Origin: Halomicrobium sp. LC1Hm
GTDB taxonomy: Archaea; Halobacteriota; Halobacteria; Halobacteriales; Haloarculaceae
Reading direction: 5' to 3'
Assembly (NCBI RefSeq): GCF_009617995.1
Contig: NZ_CP044129.1
Coordinates: 1,240,001 to 1,304,000 of the forward strand
DNA: 64,000 bases
Below the pieces are notes generated by a model, which saw only the letters and a list, made by a program, of their open reading frames with translations, did not search any database and had not been told where the DNA came from. Numbering within the stretch: position 1 is the first letter of the stretch; each line of letters opens with the position of its first letter. Shown here piece by piece: positions 9,626-17,547 of this stretch. The translations under genes were made by a program, and so were the position numbers.

Positions 9626-9807
9626 CCGACCTACGCCCTCGGCACACAGCACCCGAATCCCACAGCGTTCGCGGGGGCCTCGCCAGCTCTCCGGCGTCGC
9701 CCTGGTCGCCGCTCCGACTCGACACTGGCACGGGCGCGATGTGGAACTGGAGACTGCCGTCGTCGGTCTGTCGCGACTCACCGTCGACGAGCGCGGAAAA
9801 TGGAAGC

Positions 9808-9839
9808 GGGAAAGGGGAGTGGGGTGGGGTGGGGGTGGG
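9808..9839 (+). other. G-quadruplex-prone G-run in intergenic region
   Basis: The 473-bp gap 9591-10063 between two divergent transcription units holds no gene that I can support. It contains five G-runs of 3-5 bases after an initial GGG, separated by single T or AGT loops (core GGGGTGGGGTGGGGGTGGG). This is a textbook intramolecular G-quadruplex pattern on the plus strand, about 190 bp beyond the leftward promoter. Confidence 0.7.
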
Positions 9840-10028
9840 CAAGTGGCGACGAGTCGGGGGACGGAGACAGCCACTGTGTGTGGGGATTCGCTCCCCAGAT
9901 ACCACGTATCGGTCCAGGTGTATTGTTAGTCGATTCGTACTTCTCGGGCGGCGAAGTGACGGATTCGACTACCGGTGGTAAGACCGGTGAAACGCTCGTC
10001 CGTGCGAAATCGTGACAGTAAGATAATA

Positions 10029-10036
10029 CATAACAT
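10029..10036 (+). promoter_or_regulatory. CATAACAT promoter box of DUF7344 gene
   Basis: CATAACAT ends 27 nt before the ATG at 10064. It is a one-base variant of the CATAACAA box at the same distance from the start codon, consistent with a leaderless transcript. Confidence 0.5.
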
Positions 10037-10063
10037 TCCGTGTCCGGTCGGCACCTCTCACCG

Positions 10064-10390
10064 ATGACCGAACACGGGTCGCCACCGACCGACGCTTCAG
10101 ACGACAAGCCAGACCACGTGCTCCGACTGCTCGCCTCGGAGACGCGGCGTGCAGTGCTCCAGGAACTCCGCTCGGAGCCGTCTCGATCGCTCGACGCCCT
10201 CGCAGACGCCGTCGCCGACAGCGAAGGCGTCTCGGTCGAGTCCACGGAGCGACTCTGTCGCCGCCTCCACCACTGTCACCTCCCTCGCCTCGAAACGGCC
10301 GGCGTCTGTCGGTACGATCCCGACGAGTCACGGGTCGACTACGTCGGCGACGAGACGGTCGAAGCCGTGCTCTCGCTGCTGGGGGAGTGA
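10064..10390 (+). CDS. DUF7344 winged-helix protein (soluble)
   Basis: 108 residues. LRLLASETRRAVLQELRS is the first helical part of an ArsR-like winged helix, and RLCRRLHHCHLPRLETAGVCRYD is the recognition-helix and wing region shared with the other three DUF7344 proteins in this window. No membrane segment. ATG 10064 is preferred over an upstream GTG because of the promoter-box spacing. Probably a DNA-binding regulator; its position between the glycan operon and further regulators suggests local control, but no target is demonstrated. Confidence 0.75.
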   Translation: MTEHGSPPTDASDDKPDHVLRLLASETRRAVLQELRSEPSRSLDALADAVADSEGVSVESTERLCRRLHHCHLPRLETAGVCRYDPDESRVDYVGDETVEAVLSLLGE

Positions 10391-10652
10391 TCGCTCGGCC
10401 GTCGGGAGCGAAATCGGCTGTCACGCGAGGGTCCACAAGAGTTACGTCTGTACAATCTAACTTTCTGTCACGTATGCAGTTCGCTCTCGTCTCTTCGCCT
10501 GCACGTCTGTGTCGTCCGGGCCCGACATCGCCGTCCAGTTCGAGCAGCCGGGCGTCGTGCGACAGCGTCCCGTTACGGGACCGCGCTGCTCGCCGCGTCC
10601 CACCTGCCGGAGCACCTACCGCCGACGGTCCGAGGGCGGTGAGACGAAACAG

Positions 10653-10955
10653 ATGAACGGCGAACTCGTCGTCGAGTACGACGAAGAGTTCGACCGCCAC
10701 GTCGTCGAGTTCGACGCCGACGACGACCGGTCGACCAGCGAAGTCGTCGTCTACGCGGTGTCGGAGGTGTCGGGTGAGGAACCGACGACGCTGCGACCGC
10801 TGGGGACGGTGATCGATCCGGACGCGCTGGATACGATCTTCGACAGGTGTCCCGACGACGATCGCGGGGACGCTCACATCTCCTTCGAGTACGAGGGGTA
10901 CGAGGTGACGGTGTTCAGCCACGGCCGTCTGACCATCACCGAGTCCCGGACCTGA
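10653..10955 (+). CDS. HalOD1 output-domain protein
   Basis: 100 residues. The central pattern LRPLGTVIDPDALDTIF, then ISFEYEGYEVTVFSHGRLTI, matches haloarchaeal output domain 1, a small stand-alone domain thought to act downstream of two-component or signal-transduction systems. ATG 10653 follows a run of unrelated sequence and gives the normal HalOD1 length. It stands alone between two regulator genes on the same strand. The molecular role of the family is not established. Confidence 0.75.
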   Translation: MNGELVVEYDEEFDRHVVEFDADDDRSTSEVVVYAVSEVSGEEPTTLRPLGTVIDPDALDTIFDRCPDDDRGDAHISFEYEGYEVTVFSHGRLTITESRT

Positions 10956-11135
10956 TTTGTCCGAGATTCCCGATACGGGCTCGCTCGTGTGTGTCACTCG
11001 CCAAATCACGAAGAGTACTTAGGGGGCCGACGGTTACCATCTGTGCGTATCAGATGCGGTTCTCTTCAACTGACGGCCGGGGCGTGTCGGCCGATACTGC
11101 CCGTACCGGTGGGTACCGTGATGGGACGACGAGGC

Positions 11136-11867
11136 ATGACAGCGAACACTGACGACGCCAGGCGGCGGGCGATCGACAAGCTCGAACGTCTCGGGCTGAG
11201 TGCGTACGCCGCACGCACGTTCGTCGCGCTCGTCGAACTCGAGAGCGGCACGGCGAAGTCGATCAGCGCCGCTGTCAATGTCCCGCGCACGCGGGTGTAC
11301 GACGCTGCCGACGAACTGTCCGAGTGGGGGCTCGTCGAGATCGAGTCGGCGACCCCGCGCCGATTTCACGCGGTCTCGATCGAGCACGCGCTGTTCGTGC
11401 TTGGGACCGAGTACACCGATCGGATCGACGACGTGACGGCGGCACTGGAGGCGGTCGGCTCGACGGAGTCGTCGCTGTCGCGGGACGACCTCTGGCTGTC
11501 GAGCGATCCGGCGGCGATCACGGAGCGAACGAGTGCAGTGATTGCCGACGCCCAGGAGTCGGTGTTGCTGGCGACGACCGACGACGGGCGGGCCGAGCCA
11601 CTCGTGGACGCCCTCGTCACAGCCGCAAAGCGCGGCGTCGAGGTCCGTGCGATCGGCGTCGACGACCGGTTCGACGAGAGCCCGGTGGCCGTCGTAGACG
11701 ACGACCGACCGTGGAACCCGGCGGTGTTGCCCCTCTCGACGGTGCTGCTCGCCGACGACGAGGACGCCGTGGTGACGTTCCAGTCCGAGGAACCGCTGGC
11801 GTTCTGGAGCCGCGGCGAGTCGAACAATCTGCTCGTCCTCCTGCGGGCGTTGCTGGGGATCGAGTAG
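11136..11867 (+). CDS. TrmB-family transcriptional regulator
   Basis: 243 residues from ATG 11136. Residues about 10-75 form a TrmB winged helix (LERLGLSAYAARTFVALVEL, VPRTRVYDAADELSEWGLVE). Residues about 115-240 resemble the TrmB C-terminal effector half with a phospholipase-D-like fold (SVLLATTDD, ALVTAAKRGVEVRAIGVD). TrmB proteins usually bind sugars or other metabolites and control transport or sugar metabolism genes. The start is uncertain: ATG 11121 and GTG 11043 are in frame, and GTG 11043 sits 21 nt after a TACTTA box at 11016-11021, so a longer leaderless form is possible. Confidence 0.8.
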   Translation: MTANTDDARRRAIDKLERLGLSAYAARTFVALVELESGTAKSISAAVNVPRTRVYDAADELSEWGLVEIESATPRRFHAVSIEHALFVLGTEYTDRIDDVTAALEAVGSTESSLSRDDLWLSSDPAAITERTSAVIADAQESVLLATTDDGRAEPLVDALVTAAKRGVEVRAIGVDDRFDESPVAVVDDDRPWNPAVLPLSTVLLADDEDAVVTFQSEEPLAFWSRGESNNLLVLLRALLGIE

Positions 11868-11942
11868 CGAGGGCAGTCGCCGGCTTACTCCGCGAAGGCC
11901 CACAATAACCAAACCCCTCCTCACGGACAGCGTGAACGAACC

Positions 11943-12110
11943 ATGCCGTCAGTGACCGATCGGACGACTGCGGGGACGGAGTACAGGGCGATCGTCGAAC
12001 GATACGACGCGCGGCCGAACCGGTGTACGATCTTTCGGGCGACAGACGAGCACGCGGCCTGGGTCACGGCCGACGAAGCGACCTACGTCGATCTGGCCCT
12101 GGTTCGGTAG
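11943..12110 (+). CDS. DUF7511-type small haloarchaeal protein
   Basis: 55 residues. The sequence runs through YRAIVERYDARPNRCTIF and then WVTADEATYVDL, the conserved core of a small haloarchaeal family that I recognise as DUF7511. The function is unknown. A degenerate box (AATAACCAA, 11904-11912) lies about 30 nt upstream of the ATG. Monocistronic, between the TrmB gene and a leftward DUF7344 gene. Confidence 0.65.
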   Translation: MPSVTDRTTAGTEYRAIVERYDARPNRCTIFRATDEHAAWVTADEATYVDLALVR

Positions 12111-12274
12111 CGCGCCTTCTCGCGGACCGTCGCCGTACCCGAGCACCGTGCGTTCGGCGTTCGTACTGTCACTGCTTTTGCGACGCCTGGATCGCGAGAT
12201 TCGTCCTCGACGGACAGCCGCCAGTCACAGTCGTTCGCGCAGAAAACCGAGCCCGGTCCCGCAGATCGGCTGTT

Positions 12275-12895
12275 CTAGACCGTGCTCTGCTCGTCGGTCT
12301 GTCGGTCGACGTACTCGTTGGCGATCGCACAGCAGGCGAACGCGACGAGCACGACCGGGACGACGACGCCGACGCTGACGGCCGGGACGATCAGTGCGAG
12401 TCCGTACAGGGCCGTGCCGCCGGCAGCGAGCCCCGCGTAGTACCGGGGCCAGGGACGGCCCTCGTCGTCGCCGATGTCGAGGAACTCTTCGAGCTGGTCG
12501 GCGTTCGGTCCGAGACTGATCGTCCCCCGGTTCTGATCGAACGCCACGACGTTCATGTCGTCCATCTTGGGCAGATGGCACTGATAGAGGCCGACGTAGA
12601 CGCGCTTGCGCTCGCTCGACGAGATCGCCTGGACGGTCGTGTCGTTCTCGATGGCGGCGATGTGTTCGGCGAGATCGCTCAGCGAGACCGTCTCGTCCTC
12701 GGCCGCTTCGAGGTACCGCAACACCTCGCGGCGACGCTGGTTTTTCAGTAGTTCGAACACCCGATCGACCGGTAAGGGTGCCGGCTCTTCTGCCGTCACC
12801 TCACCCCCTTTCTGCTGGGCTGACTCCGTCATCTCGTTCGTGTCGCCGACCGATCCACCCTCCGTCTGTGTTGACTCATCGCGCGTTGCACTCAT
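12275..12895 (-). CDS. DUF7344 winged-helix protein with two C-terminal membrane segments
   Basis: 206 residues. After an acidic, Gln/Thr-rich N-terminus, VFELLKNQRRREVLRYLEA to SSERKRVYVGLYQCHLPKMDDMNVV forms the DUF7344 winged helix (about residues 45-140). Two hydrophobic segments (YYAGLAAGGTALYGLALIV; VGVVVPVVLVAFACCAIA) at residues about 150-195 would anchor it in the membrane with the DNA-binding domain inside. Same architecture as the protein at 15108-15617. Probably a membrane-tethered regulator; signal and targets unknown. Confidence 0.75.
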   Translation of the reverse strand: MSATRDESTQTEGGSVGDTNEMTESAQQKGGEVTAEEPAPLPVDRVFELLKNQRRREVLRYLEAAEDETVSLSDLAEHIAAIENDTTVQAISSSERKRVYVGLYQCHLPKMDDMNVVAFDQNRGTISLGPNADQLEEFLDIGDDEGRPWPRYYAGLAAGGTALYGLALIVPAVSVGVVVPVVLVAFACCAIANEYVDRQTDEQSTV

Positions 12896-13336
12896 AGTAG
12901 TCTCCCAGTGTTCGCTGATTCATGTTCGTGACCTCAGTTGATCGTCCATTACCGGCTTGTGTCTGTGTCTGTTTCCTCGGTGACCCCGTACCGGTGACGC
13001 GACGCCAGCACCCACCACGGGTCCTGACTTCGCTCCAGTGGACATATACTCCCACCACCGGGAGGCTTTTAATTGTTTCCTATACTTAACTTCTATTCTG
13101 AATGTTACTCTACCTGTAATAGTTATCAAACAGACTATTACATCCGACAGCCGGTGGTTACTCGGACTAATAATGCGTATAATCCGATTTTTCGGCCGAA
13201 ATGCAGATATCTAAAAGCGTTTTGTTATTTTCTGAGAAATAATAAATACCACTCTTCGAATCGCGCTGTTGGCCGCCACCGCCTCGCCGTCCGTACGACC
13301 CGTGGTCGCGAAGGACACCGGGGACGGCCGACAGTA
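12896..13336. other. AT-rich intergenic region without a recognisable gene
   Basis: 441 bp. Positions about 13060-13260 are markedly richer in A+T than the flanking genes (runs such as TTTTAATTG and AAATAATAAATA). I see no ORF with haloarchaeal character, tRNA or convincing repeat here. It may hold promoters or the scar of an insertion. Confidence 0.5.
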
Positions 13337-14704
13337 TCAGTCGGAGGTCGCGGGCCCGCTCCCGATCGTGTACACCTCGCCGGCCGTCGCCGGGTCCGTC
13401 AGTGCGTCTCGACCGTCGACCACGACCGGATCGGCGAGTCGGTCCCAGGGCACGTCGTCGAACGCGTCGTGGGCCGTCACCAGCACGAGCGCGTCCGGGT
13501 CGATCGCCGGGAGGTCCGACAGCGTCGCCGGGTGTCCCGGGAAGGCCGCGAGGTCGCTGCACACGGGATCGACGGTGTACACGTCGGCACCGGCCGCCGA
13601 CAGCGCGGCGGTGATCGTCCAGGCCGGCGACGCCCGCGTCTCGTCGATCCCCGGCCGGTAGGTGACACCGAGGACGGCGACGCTCGCGTCTCCGATCTCC
13701 GTGCCGGCGTCGACGAGCTGCTCGACGGTCTTGTGGACGGTGAACTCCTCCATCCGCTCGTTGACCCGGCGGGCCGTCTCCAGCAGCGGTGTCGACGTCT
13801 CGACGGTGTCGATGACGAAGTGGGGGTAGTAGGGGATACAGTGCCCGCCGACGCCGGCACCGGGATCGTGGATCTCACAGTACGGCTGGGTGTTGGCCGC
13901 CTCGATCGCTTCGCGCACGTCGATCGCGAGCTCGTCGGCCAGCCGTCCCAGCTCGTTGGCCAGCGCGATGTTGACGTCCCGGTAGAGCCCTTCGAACAGC
14001 TTGACGCACTCGGCAGTCGTCGGATCGCTTACGGGAATGACCTCGTTGCTCGTGAGCTCGCCGTACACCAGTTTCGCGACGCGCGTGCTCTCTTCGTCGA
14101 CGCCACCGACGATCTTCGGGTAGCTGCCGGTGATGTCTTCGAGCGCGCGCCCGCTGGCCGTCCGCTCCGGACAGAACGCGAGCGCGAACTCGTCGGGGGC
14201 CAGCCCGCTCTTCTCGACGAGCCGTGGCTGTACCACGTCGACGCACGTGCGCGGGGGGAGCGTCGATTCGAGGAACACCGCGTCGCCCGGTGCCAGTCCG
14301 GCAGCCACGTCGTCGACGACCGACTCGACCGCGGACAGATCGGGGCTGTCCGTGTCGTCGAGCAGCGTCGGGACGATGACGACGTGCAGCGCCGCCGACT
14401 CGGCGGCGTCGACCCCGTCGGTGGTGGCACGTAGCGACTCCGTTTCGACGGCCGTCTCGACGGCGGTGTCCAGTCCCGGTTCGTCCTCGACCGGGGACCG
14501 ACCGTCGTTGACCGCGTTCACGACGGCGCTGTCGATGTCGACGCCGGTCACGTTCCCCGATCGGTCGGCGAACACCGCCGCGAGGGGCAACCCCATCTTG
14601 CCGAGGCCGTAGACCGCGACCGGAACGCCGCCGTCTCTGAAGGCGCGTCGCTGCTCGTCGGCGGGACGGTCACTGCCGTACAGCCGACTCAGTGTCGTGC
14701 TCAT
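13337..14704 (-). CDS. Nucleotide-sugar 6-dehydrogenase (UDP-GlcNAc/UDP-ManNAc/UDP-Glc dehydrogenase family)
   Basis: 455 residues. The N-terminal Rossmann motif VAVYGLGKMGLPLAAVFA binds NAD. ESTLPPRT, FCPERTASG and VGGVDEEST are typical family motifs, and the catalytic region appears as NPGAGVGGHCIPYYPHF-like GVGGHCIPYYP with the active-site Cys at about residue 290. The C-terminal domain (LGVTYRPGIDETRASP) is complete. It oxidises the C6 hydroxyl of a UDP-sugar to a uronic acid. With the 2-epimerase it could make UDP-ManNAcA (WecC role); with the Wlb-like operon it would make UDP-GlcNAcA (WbpA role). Its start overlaps the stop of a 17-codon upstream ORF. Confidence 0.85.
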   Translation of the reverse strand: MSTTLSRLYGSDRPADEQRRAFRDGGVPVAVYGLGKMGLPLAAVFADRSGNVTGVDIDSAVVNAVNDGRSPVEDEPGLDTAVETAVETESLRATTDGVDAAESAALHVVIVPTLLDDTDSPDLSAVESVVDDVAAGLAPGDAVFLESTLPPRTCVDVVQPRLVEKSGLAPDEFALAFCPERTASGRALEDITGSYPKIVGGVDEESTRVAKLVYGELTSNEVIPVSDPTTAECVKLFEGLYRDVNIALANELGRLADELAIDVREAIEAANTQPYCEIHDPGAGVGGHCIPYYPHFVIDTVETSTPLLETARRVNERMEEFTVHKTVEQLVDAGTEIGDASVAVLGVTYRPGIDETRASPAWTITAALSAAGADVYTVDPVCSDLAAFPGHPATLSDLPAIDPDALVLVTAHDAFDDVPWDRLADPVVVDGRDALTDPATAGEVYTIGSGPATSD

Positions 14705-14754
14705 CCGTCGATTCCTCCGTCCGGTGTGGCCGGTCCGTGATTTGTCGTCACCAT
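14701..14754 (-). CDS. Candidate leaderless upstream ORF coupled to the dehydrogenase gene
   Basis: 17 codons, MVTTNHGPATPDGGIDG. The ATG at 14754 is 28 nt after a CGTAACAA box. The stop TGA overlaps the dehydrogenase start as ATGA, so ribosomes ending here could restart on the enzyme. No similarity to the other upstream ORFs except architecture. Unproven as a translated peptide. Confidence 0.4.
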   Translation of the reverse strand: MVTTNHGPATPDGGIDG

Positions 14755-14782
14755 CTGGCTTGCCAGTCCGACGAGAGCGCCA

Positions 14783-14790
14783 TTGTTACG
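14783..14790 (-). promoter_or_regulatory. CGTAACAA promoter box (one mismatch) of the dehydrogenase gene
   Basis: Minus-strand CGTAACAA differs by one base from CATAACAA and lies 28 nt before the ATG of the upstream ORF. Apart from this promoter, the intergenic stretch 14755-15107 shows only a TGTATATG box (15068-15075), 32 nt before the divergent gene at 15108. Confidence 0.45.
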
Positions 14791-15107
14791 AACACCATTG
14801 CCCGGACGTACGACCGCGTTATGGATCGCGTGATCGGTCTCGTCGTCGTGGCGGCGTGGCTCGCGAGAACGTGACGCAGCCGGGATCATTTCCGGCGCGA
14901 TTCGTCGCCGGGTGGCGGCTCCGCGCCCGTCGTGTCGGCTGTCTGGAACTGCGATCCCACGCCGTCGCCGACGGTAATCTGTCCGTAGCGACTGTCCTCC
15001 CGGCGAGTTCACCGAGTAACCTCACTGTTACTAAACTATGGGCGAGGGTCATATGTGCTGTATCGATTGTATATGCCGGACGCTGCGGGACAATCCGAAA
15101 ACGTTCG

Positions 15108-15617
15108 ATGTTCAGCAACAACGATGAACTCTCACAAGACACGGTGTTCGACGTGCTTAGCAGCGCGCGGCGGCGGGAAACGATCGCGATCTTACGGGAG
15201 GAGGAGACTCCGATCGAACTGACGACGTTGGCGGAGATCGTGGCCGCCCGAGAGAACGACACGACCGTCGAGGAGCTCTCTTCGCAGGATCGCAAGCGCG
15301 TGTACGTCTCCCTCTACCAGACTCACGTGCCGAAGCTCGTCGACGTCGGGATCGTCGAACACGACACCGACACGGGCGAGATGTGGCTCACCTCGCGGGC
15401 CGGCGCGATCGAGCCGTACCTACACAACCCCGAACAGTCCAGACAGTGGCACCGGTATTACCTGGTCGTGGCGGTCGTCGGTGGACTGGCGTTTCTGGCC
15501 ACGTCGTTCGGCGTGCTCCCGTTCGTCTCGGGAGCGCTCCTCGGCCAGATTCTCGTTCTGGCGTTCGTTCTCCTCGCGGGTGCGCAGTTTCTCCTCGCGT
15601 GGCAGCGCCGCCTCTGA
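15108..15617 (+). CDS. DUF7344 winged-helix protein with two C-terminal membrane segments
   Basis: 169 residues. TVFDVLSSARRRETIAILR and SSQDRKRVYVSLYQTHVPKLVDVGIVEHD define the DUF7344 winged helix (residues about 10-100). Two hydrophobic segments near the C-terminus (YYLVVAVVGGLAFLATSFGV; GQILVLAFVLLAGAQFLLA) make it a probable membrane-tethered regulator, a paralogue of 12275-12895. It is transcribed divergently from the dehydrogenase gene, so it may control that gene. A TATA-like TGTATATG lies 32 nt upstream. Confidence 0.75.
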   Translation: MFSNNDELSQDTVFDVLSSARRRETIAILREEETPIELTTLAEIVAARENDTTVEELSSQDRKRVYVSLYQTHVPKLVDVGIVEHDTDTGEMWLTSRAGAIEPYLHNPEQSRQWHRYYLVVAVVGGLAFLATSFGVLPFVSGALLGQILVLAFVLLAGAQFLLAWQRRL

Positions 15618-15792
15618 CCCGCCGTCTGGGACTGTCCGTGACGCGTCGCACTGTCGGCTGTCTCCTCGTGTCCCAGCTTGCCGGCCCGGTGTCCCGGCGC
15701 TCACTGATCGACAGCCGACGGTGTCACCGGCTCGACGCCGCGGCTGGCGGTCGCTGTCAGTCGGGTGAAATGGGGTATGAGAATGAGGGTGG

Positions 15793-15906
15793 TCAGTCGT
15801 CGGTGCCTGATTCTGGTAGCAGCTGTTCCGGTGTCCGTTCGTAGACCGGCGTCTCTGCGAACTCTGTGATCCGTTCCATTTCGCGCTCCGAGATGTGCTG
15901 AACCAT
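15793..15906 (-). CDS. Small acidic protein, 37 residues, unknown function
   Basis: 37 residues: an amphipathic Glu-rich helix (HISEREMERITEFAETP) then YERTPEQLLPESGTDD. A TATA-like CTATAGG lies about 23 nt before the ATG, the right spacing for a leaderless haloarchaeal mRNA. Composition is acidic and Glu/Thr-rich as for real haloarchaeal proteins. I recognise no family. The rest of the 623-bp gap 15618-16240 holds only the palindrome at 16064-16143. Confidence 0.5.
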   Translation of the reverse strand: MVQHISEREMERITEFAETPVYERTPEQLLPESGTDD

Positions 15907-16063
15907 CGCCAGTGTCTGGGTCGTACGATCCTATAGTAATTGAGTCCGTAGCGAGTTCCCGGCCCACGGAAGCGGCGAGTTACCGCACGGAAGTCCCAGC
16001 GTTCTCGGGCCGTCGGGGGCGACCAGCGCCTTCGAGACGGTTCTGACACTGTCGACTCTCCTG

Positions 16064-16143
16064 ATACTACCGGCTGTAAATCTGTGAACGATTTCGCCAC
16101 TCCGGGGTGGCGAAGATCCTCACGAAGTTACAGCCGGCAGTAT
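16064..16143. repeat. 80-bp imperfect palindrome, probable MITE or IS200/IS605-type end
   Basis: Two arms of about 37 nt (ATACTACCGGCTGTAA... and ...TTACAGCCGGCAGTAT) flank a hairpin core TCGCCACTCCGGGGTGGCGA. A decayed relative sits at 24190-24270. Haloarchaeal palindrome-associated elements (PATE-type MITEs related to IS200/IS605/IS1341) have such ends; no transposase is present here, so it would be a non-autonomous remnant. Confidence 0.6.
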
Positions 16144-16240
16144 GAGAGACCGGCGCGACCTTCGGGGGCGCGGATAGCCCGCTCCAGTCCACTCGCGGTG
16201 GCGCTGCTGTCCGTGGCTCGTCGGCGAGCGCCGACGGGCG

Positions 16241-16519
16241 CTACACCATGTTCTCGGCTTCGATCGTCTGCCAGACCCGGTCGCCTTCCTCTGTGAGGCC
16301 GTAGACGCGCCCCTTCTTGCGCTCGTCGGAGACGAGTAGATCGACCAGCTCGTTCTCTCGAAGTTCCTGGAGCGCCCGCGAGACGTGGGCCAGGCCCACG
16401 CTGGCGTCGTCGGCGATGTTCGACGGTGTCGACGGTCCCTCGTCGAGGCGACGCATCGCGGCGACCCTGTAGCGCGAGCTGATGACGAAACTCACGTCGT
16501 CCCAGTCGGGGTCGGTCAT
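16241..16519 (-). CDS. Winged-helix transcriptional regulator
   Basis: 92 residues. SSRYRVAAMRRLDEGPSTPSNIAD... and HVSRALQELRENELVDLLVSDERKKGRVYGLTEEG form a complete MarR/PadR-like winged helix. Size and motifs match stand-alone haloarchaeal HTH proteins. ATG 16519 is used; in-frame sequence upstream lacks a good start. Monocistronic, transcribed away from the membrane hydrolase gene at 16900. Target unknown. Confidence 0.75.
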   Translation of the reverse strand: MTDPDWDDVSFVISSRYRVAAMRRLDEGPSTPSNIADDASVGLAHVSRALQELRENELVDLLVSDERKKGRVYGLTEEGDRVWQTIEAENMV

Positions 16520-16761
16520 GACCGTCTCGCCCCCGATTGGTCCGTCGCGCCACTGGGTGACGGCACGCGACAGCGTCCGGTAGTACTGTGGAGTATCACT
16601 GTCGCTATAAGCGAGTCGAGTCGGACATAAAGACAGTCGGTCGTTAATCCCGTTCACGCTCAGTAAGCGGGTCTTTCTCGCGTGGTCTCCTCTACCGACG
16701 GTCAGCAGGCGGTCCGTATGCAGTGGTCGGTCGGCCAACGACCGCCTTCGCATATGGCGTC

Positions 16762-16769
16762 CATAACAA
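16762..16769 (+). promoter_or_regulatory. CATAACAA promoter box before upstream ORF and membrane hydrolase
   Basis: An exact CATAACAA ends 26 nt before GTG 16796. That GTG opens a 34-codon ORF whose TGA overlaps the ATG at 16900. The remainder of the gap 16520-16899 shows a TATA-like CTTATAG on the minus strand near 16605, probably for the gene at 16519. Confidence 0.55.
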
Positions 16770-16795
16770 TACCACTCGGTTTCCGACCATCGGTC

Positions 16796-16900
16796 GTGAC
16801 TTCCAGACGTGTTCACACCCGTTCAGAGAGCGTTATCGACCGCGCGGGGCGTATCGAGGCCGGAGTACGAGCGACGCGACGAACGACCGACGCCACCTGA
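16796..16900 (+). CDS. Candidate leaderless upstream ORF coupled to membrane hydrolase gene
   Basis: 34 codons from GTG 16796, Arg/Thr-rich (MTSRRVHTRSESVIDRAG...). It ends TGATG, sharing one base with the next start. The frame is open further upstream, but the promoter box spacing points to 16796. Its composition is not acidic, so the peptide itself may have no function; translation could serve coupling. Confidence 0.35.
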   Translation: MTSRRVHTRSESVIDRAGRIEAGVRATRRTTDAT

Positions 16901-17451
16901 TGTGGCCCTGGGAACACCTCGCCTGTGGCTACGTCGCCCTCTCGGTGCTGTCTCGTCTCCTCGACGGCGATCGGCCCACGGGCCCACAGACCGTCGCCGT
17001 CGCGGTCGGGACGCAGTTCCCGGACCTGGTCGACAAACCGCTGGGCTGGGGGACGACGCTGCTGCCCTCCGGCATCTCGCTGGCCCACTCGCTGCTGGTC
17101 GCCGTCCCGATGTCGGCCGCCGTCGTCGCCGTCGCGCGCCAGGCCGGCCACGGACGGGTCGGCTGGGCGTTCGCGATCGGCTACCTCGCTCACCTGCCCG
17201 GCGACGTCGTCTATCCGATGGCACTGGGCGGGCCGCCCCGACTGGCCTTCCTGCTGTGGCCGCTCACGGAGACCGCCGCGTCCGCGCCGGTCTCGATCAC
17301 CGGCCACGTCTGGGACCTCCTCGCCCAGTTCGTCGCCCTGCTGGCCACGCCCGCGGGACGAGTGTACGCCGTCCTCGAACTCCTCCTGGTGGGCGGGGCG
17401 ATCCTCGCATGGGTGCTGGACGGGACGCCCCTCGTACCCGACGCCCGGTAG
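16900..17451 (+). CDS. Membrane-bound metal-dependent hydrolase family protein
   Basis: 183 residues with about four to five membrane segments. The N-terminal MWPWEHLACGYVALS and later GTQFPDLVDKPL, LAHSLL and YLAHLPGDV carry the His/Asp residues shared by the YdjM/LexA-regulated membrane hydrolase family (DUF457-like). Substrate unknown; haloarchaeal members often occur near surface-glycan genes. The ATG overlaps the stop of a 34-codon upstream ORF (TGATG). Confidence 0.7.
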   Translation: MWPWEHLACGYVALSVLSRLLDGDRPTGPQTVAVAVGTQFPDLVDKPLGWGTTLLPSGISLAHSLLVAVPMSAAVVAVARQAGHGRVGWAFAIGYLAHLPGDVVYPMALGGPPRLAFLLWPLTETAASAPVSITGHVWDLLAQFVALLATPAGRVYAVLELLLVGGAILAWVLDGTPLVPDAR

Positions 17452-17547
17452 CAGCGGTCAACCGACGAGTGTCACCGGTATCGTTCGACGCGAACTGGCC
17501 ACTACCCCGAAAGAACCCACAAAAGCGCACGGGAGATATTATATAGC

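Noticed and set aside
12876-12923. 15-codon ORF (MNQRTLGDYYECNAR) overlapping the start of a DUF7344 gene
   Set aside because: It overlaps the gene by 20 bp rather than ending at the start codon, and no CATAACAA box is present; too weak to annotate.
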